Source of the DNA: JBDNJM01 sp041687755
GTDB taxonomy: Bacteria > Planctomycetota > UBA1135 > GCA-002686595
DNA: 52,495 nt
Assembly (NCBI GenBank): GCA_041687755.1
Contig: JBDNJM010000155.1
Coordinates: 1 to 52,495 of the forward strand
Reading direction: 5' to 3'
Below, piece by piece: positions 51,005 through 52,495 of this stretch. Both the position numbers and the translations under genes were made by a program. Position 1 is the stretch's first letter; the number at the start of each line of letters is the position of its first letter. The notes below the pieces were generated by a model. That model ran no database searches. It worked only from the letters and a program-made list of their open reading frames with translations, and was not told the origin of the DNA.

Positions 51005-51249
51005 ACTCCCTATCGCCTCTTCTTAGACGCGCGACAAGTCCAAGCCCTGCGACGCTTGATCAACGCGGAACCGGAGGGCTTCGAAGGCTGACTCAGCAAC
51101 TCCAACGACTGCGCCTAACGGGCGCATCGAGAGCGACCGCCGCCCGAGACCTCGCCCACCTGGTGACCGCCGGCTTCCTCGCTCAGAGCGAGAGCAGCGC
51201 CCGCAGCACGCGCTACGCATTGAACCCGCCCGCAGCTTGGCCGATCTAG
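51005..51249 (+). pseudogene. C-terminal fragment of a Fic-family protein, frameshifted
   Basis: The stretch reads YRLFLDARQVQALRRLINAE then PEGFEG in one frame; after a single-base loss near 51088 it continues LTGASRATAARDLAHLVTAG and SSARSTRYALNPPAAW to TAG 51247-51249. This is the winged-helix tail typical of Fic/DOC proteins (EPEGFEGGL, then TxATARDLxxLVxxGxL, then GRSTRYxL). The catalytic Fic motif is absent. Other parts of 50915-51368 show no gene. Confidence 0.65.
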
Positions 51250-51368
51250 AAAGGACCAAGCCGGAGAAGAACGCCGCCAACTTCCGACCAGAAGTTCGAA
51301 GCGCCTACCCATAGCGCGAACCTCGCACCGAGAGTCACGTGCCCTGCGGTCGCCTCCTCCACGCGATC

Positions 51369-51794
51369 TCAGCCCTGCACACCGGTCCAAGGATCGACAA
51401 CCTCGCAGCGCCCCTCGAAGTGCCGCACGTTGCGCGTCGCGACCTTCGCCTTCCGCGCCAGCGCGATGCTCGCGATCTGTACATCGCGGATCTCGACCCC
51501 ACAGCCCTCCGCTACGAACCGCGCCGAGAGCCGACCCGCTTCGATCGCCGCCGCGAGATCGAACGCCAAGACTCGGCGCTCCAGATCCTCATCTAGGAGG
51601 GCCTTGAAGGCCGCCGCAAGTTTGTTCCGCCGCTTGCCCGGCTCGAGCTTCCGGAGACCGAACTCGACTTCAAACACCGTGACGCTGGTCGTCCACAGCG
51701 AACCCGCCGGCTGAGCGTCCAGCCACGCGACCACTTCCGGCGCAGGCCTCGATCGCATGACCTCCGACAGCACATTGGTGTCGAGCAGGATCAC
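51369..51794 (-). CDS. PIN-domain toxin (VapC/FitB type)
   Basis: The 141-residue protein is a PIN-domain ribonuclease: ILLDTNVLSEVMRSRPAPEV with the first acidic residue, VTVFEVEFGLRKL with the second, RDVQIASIALARKAKVATRN with the third and fourth sites. All four acidic positions appear filled. As a toxin it should cut RNA when free of its antitoxin. The GTG at 51792-51794 overlaps the antitoxin stop (GTGA), as usual for these modules. The frame upstream is open but belongs to the antitoxin region. Confidence 0.88.
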   Translation of the reverse strand: MILLDTNVLSEVMRSRPAPEVVAWLDAQPAGSLWTTSVTVFEVEFGLRKLEPGKRRNKLAAAFKALLDEDLERRVLAFDLAAAIEAGRLSARFVAEGCGVEIRDVQIASIALARKAKVATRNVRHFEGRCEVVDPWTGVQG

Positions 51795-52042
51795 CCTTCG
51801 AAGTCCGCCGCCCGTCCCGGCTGCCCACGAAGCTCTTCGACCCCTTCGTCCAGAGCGCAGCCGCCGAACCGCTCGACCCACCGGGACCCCAAGCCCTTCG
51901 TCGCGGGCGCATCCGCCTTCAGGACAGCGGCCCGCAGGATCTCCCGAACCTCTTCCTCCATGCTCCGCCCATGGGCTGCCGCGATCTCGCGCAGCCGGTC
52001 CCTGACATCCTCCTCGAGATTGCGAACGATGATTTGAGCCAC
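51791..52042 (-). CDS. Antitoxin of VapB/FitA type (ribbon-helix-helix)
   Basis: The 83-residue protein starts AQIIVRNLEEDVRDRLREIA followed by AAHGRSMEEEVREILRAAVL, an Arc/MetJ-type ribbon-helix-helix as in FitA. The C-terminal 35 residues (LGSRWVERFGGCALDEGVEE) should bind and block the PIN toxin. The GTG at 52040-52042 is preferred over the ATG at 52051 because the TAGCAT box then lies 7 nt upstream and the protein starts directly at the domain. The dimer should also repress its own promoter. The stop overlaps the toxin start by 4 bp. Confidence 0.87.
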   Translation of the reverse strand: MAQIIVRNLEEDVRDRLREIAAAHGRSMEEEVREILRAAVLKADAPATKGLGSRWVERFGGCALDEGVEELRGQPGRAADFEG

Positions 52043-52049
52043 GGCTATC

Positions 52050-52055
52050 ATGCTA
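52050..52055 (-). promoter_or_regulatory. TAGCAT -10 box, leaderless-type
   Basis: On the minus strand TAGCAT is followed by 7 nt and the GTG start of the antitoxin. Confidence 0.45.
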
Positions 52056-52091
52056 GCACGCCAATAAGAAGCCGAGGACCCAAGAGCATCC

Positions 52092-52104
52092 GGGGGGGGG
52101 GGGG
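52092..52104. repeat. Run of 13 G upstream of the toxin-antitoxin promoter
   Basis: Thirteen consecutive G lie 50-62 nt upstream of the antitoxin start. Such tracts slip in replication and can also be sequencing errors; on the coding strand it is a C-run. Confidence 0.8.
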
Positions 52105-52495
52105 ACCAATGCCGTTAGCCCCCAAGACGCGACGCAGTGTGGCTGTCGTCGCGCAGGGCAGAGCCTCCGAGCTGAGCGGCGAACTCCCGGCTCGCGGGTG
52201 GTCCCGAGAGACGGCGCCGTAGGTCCCGCAGCGACTGCCGCGGTCGTCCTCGAATCGACAGCACCGACTCCAACGTTAAGGACCACTGCCTCCCAACTTG
52301 TTAAGGTGGGAGAGTTGCGCGCTGGCCTGCGCGCAACTCTCATCACAAAAATCAGGCTCTCCTGTCCCTTTAGTGGGTGCCCTGGGGGCGAGTTCGTGAG
52401 GTAGCAGGCGAACAAGGGGGCCGGGGAGCCGTTTCAGCAGGCGCGCTGGGTTGCGCACGGCAAGGACGCCAGGATGTGGGTCTCTAACATCCAAC
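52105..52495. other. Gene-free end of window with a 13-bp perfect hairpin
   Basis: No convincing gene. GAGAGTTGCGCGC (52310-52322) and GCGCGCAACTCTC (52329-52341) form a perfect stem around TGGCCT. The neighbouring sequence, with CACAAAAATCAGGCTCTC and CTTTAGTGGG, looks like dispersed repeat or transposon-edge DNA, but I cannot identify it. Confidence 0.5.

Noticed and set aside
1..52495. CRISPR array or defence island
   Set aside because: No regularly spaced direct repeats and no cas or restriction genes were seen; the only related module is the PIN toxin-antitoxin pair.

Overview
The window is very GC-rich bacterial DNA and looks like a planctomycete chromosome. The basis is the gene content: an ECF sigma factor fused to a membrane segment and carboxypeptidase-regulatory-like repeats, a Ser/Thr kinase with TPR repeats, a DUF1080 lipoprotein, several large secreted FG-GAP/beta-propeller proteins, and a repeated C-terminal domain with an LGTRSGTTPGVPLG-type motif. 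Placement near the Saltatorellus/Engelhardtia/Rohdeia group is inference from memory. No rRNA, tRNA, CRISPR array or replication gene was seen.

Layout. 1-9.1 kb: a 34-bp perfect hairpin, a DUF1080 lipoprotein, a dead ECF sigma gene, a double endonuclease/exonuclease/phosphatase protein, the sigma-TM fusion, a GNAT acetyltransferase, SnoaL and glyoxalase proteins and a secreted protein. 9.4-20 kb: a short lipoprotein gene with an in-frame UGA and a SECIS-like hairpin (an HMA-type selenoprotein), a Tat-exported epimerase, a large secreted beta-propeller, an XRE/zinc-ribbon regulator, a beta-lactamase-family enzyme and a membrane kinase. 20-27 kb: a methyltransferase, then a tightly coupled five-gene operon (ABC ATPase, permease, PDZ lipoprotein, two FG-GAP proteins). 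27-31 kb: IS256 and IS66 debris that interrupts a copy of a selenoprotein gene, a DUF481 outer-membrane barrel, and an intact lipoprotein gene with two in-frame UGA codons, each followed by a SECIS-like hairpin. 31-44.7 kb: an FG-GAP protein, an esterase, an S41 peptidase, a glyoxalase, a GH39-like gene broken by one amber codon, an NhaA antiporter with a thioredoxin-fold N-terminus, and an AraC regulator divergent from an NmrA/DUF4345/DUF1772 operon. 44.7-52.5 kb: a three-gene signalling operon behind a consensus sigma-54 promoter, a small basic protein, a PHP-type metallohydrolase, a Fic relic and a VapBC-type toxin-antitoxin pair.

The most interesting content is the selenoprotein set: two intact genes holding three candidate Sec codons, plus fragments of a third gene. 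All intact members are short lipoproteins with HMA-like (ferredoxin-fold) domains where Sec sits at or near the first metal-binding cysteine position. Two genome-wide features also stand out: a roughly 133-bp repeat present three times, each copy supplying the stop codon of the adjacent gene, and a TANNNT box placed 6-7 nt before the start codon of seven genes, which points to leaderless transcripts.
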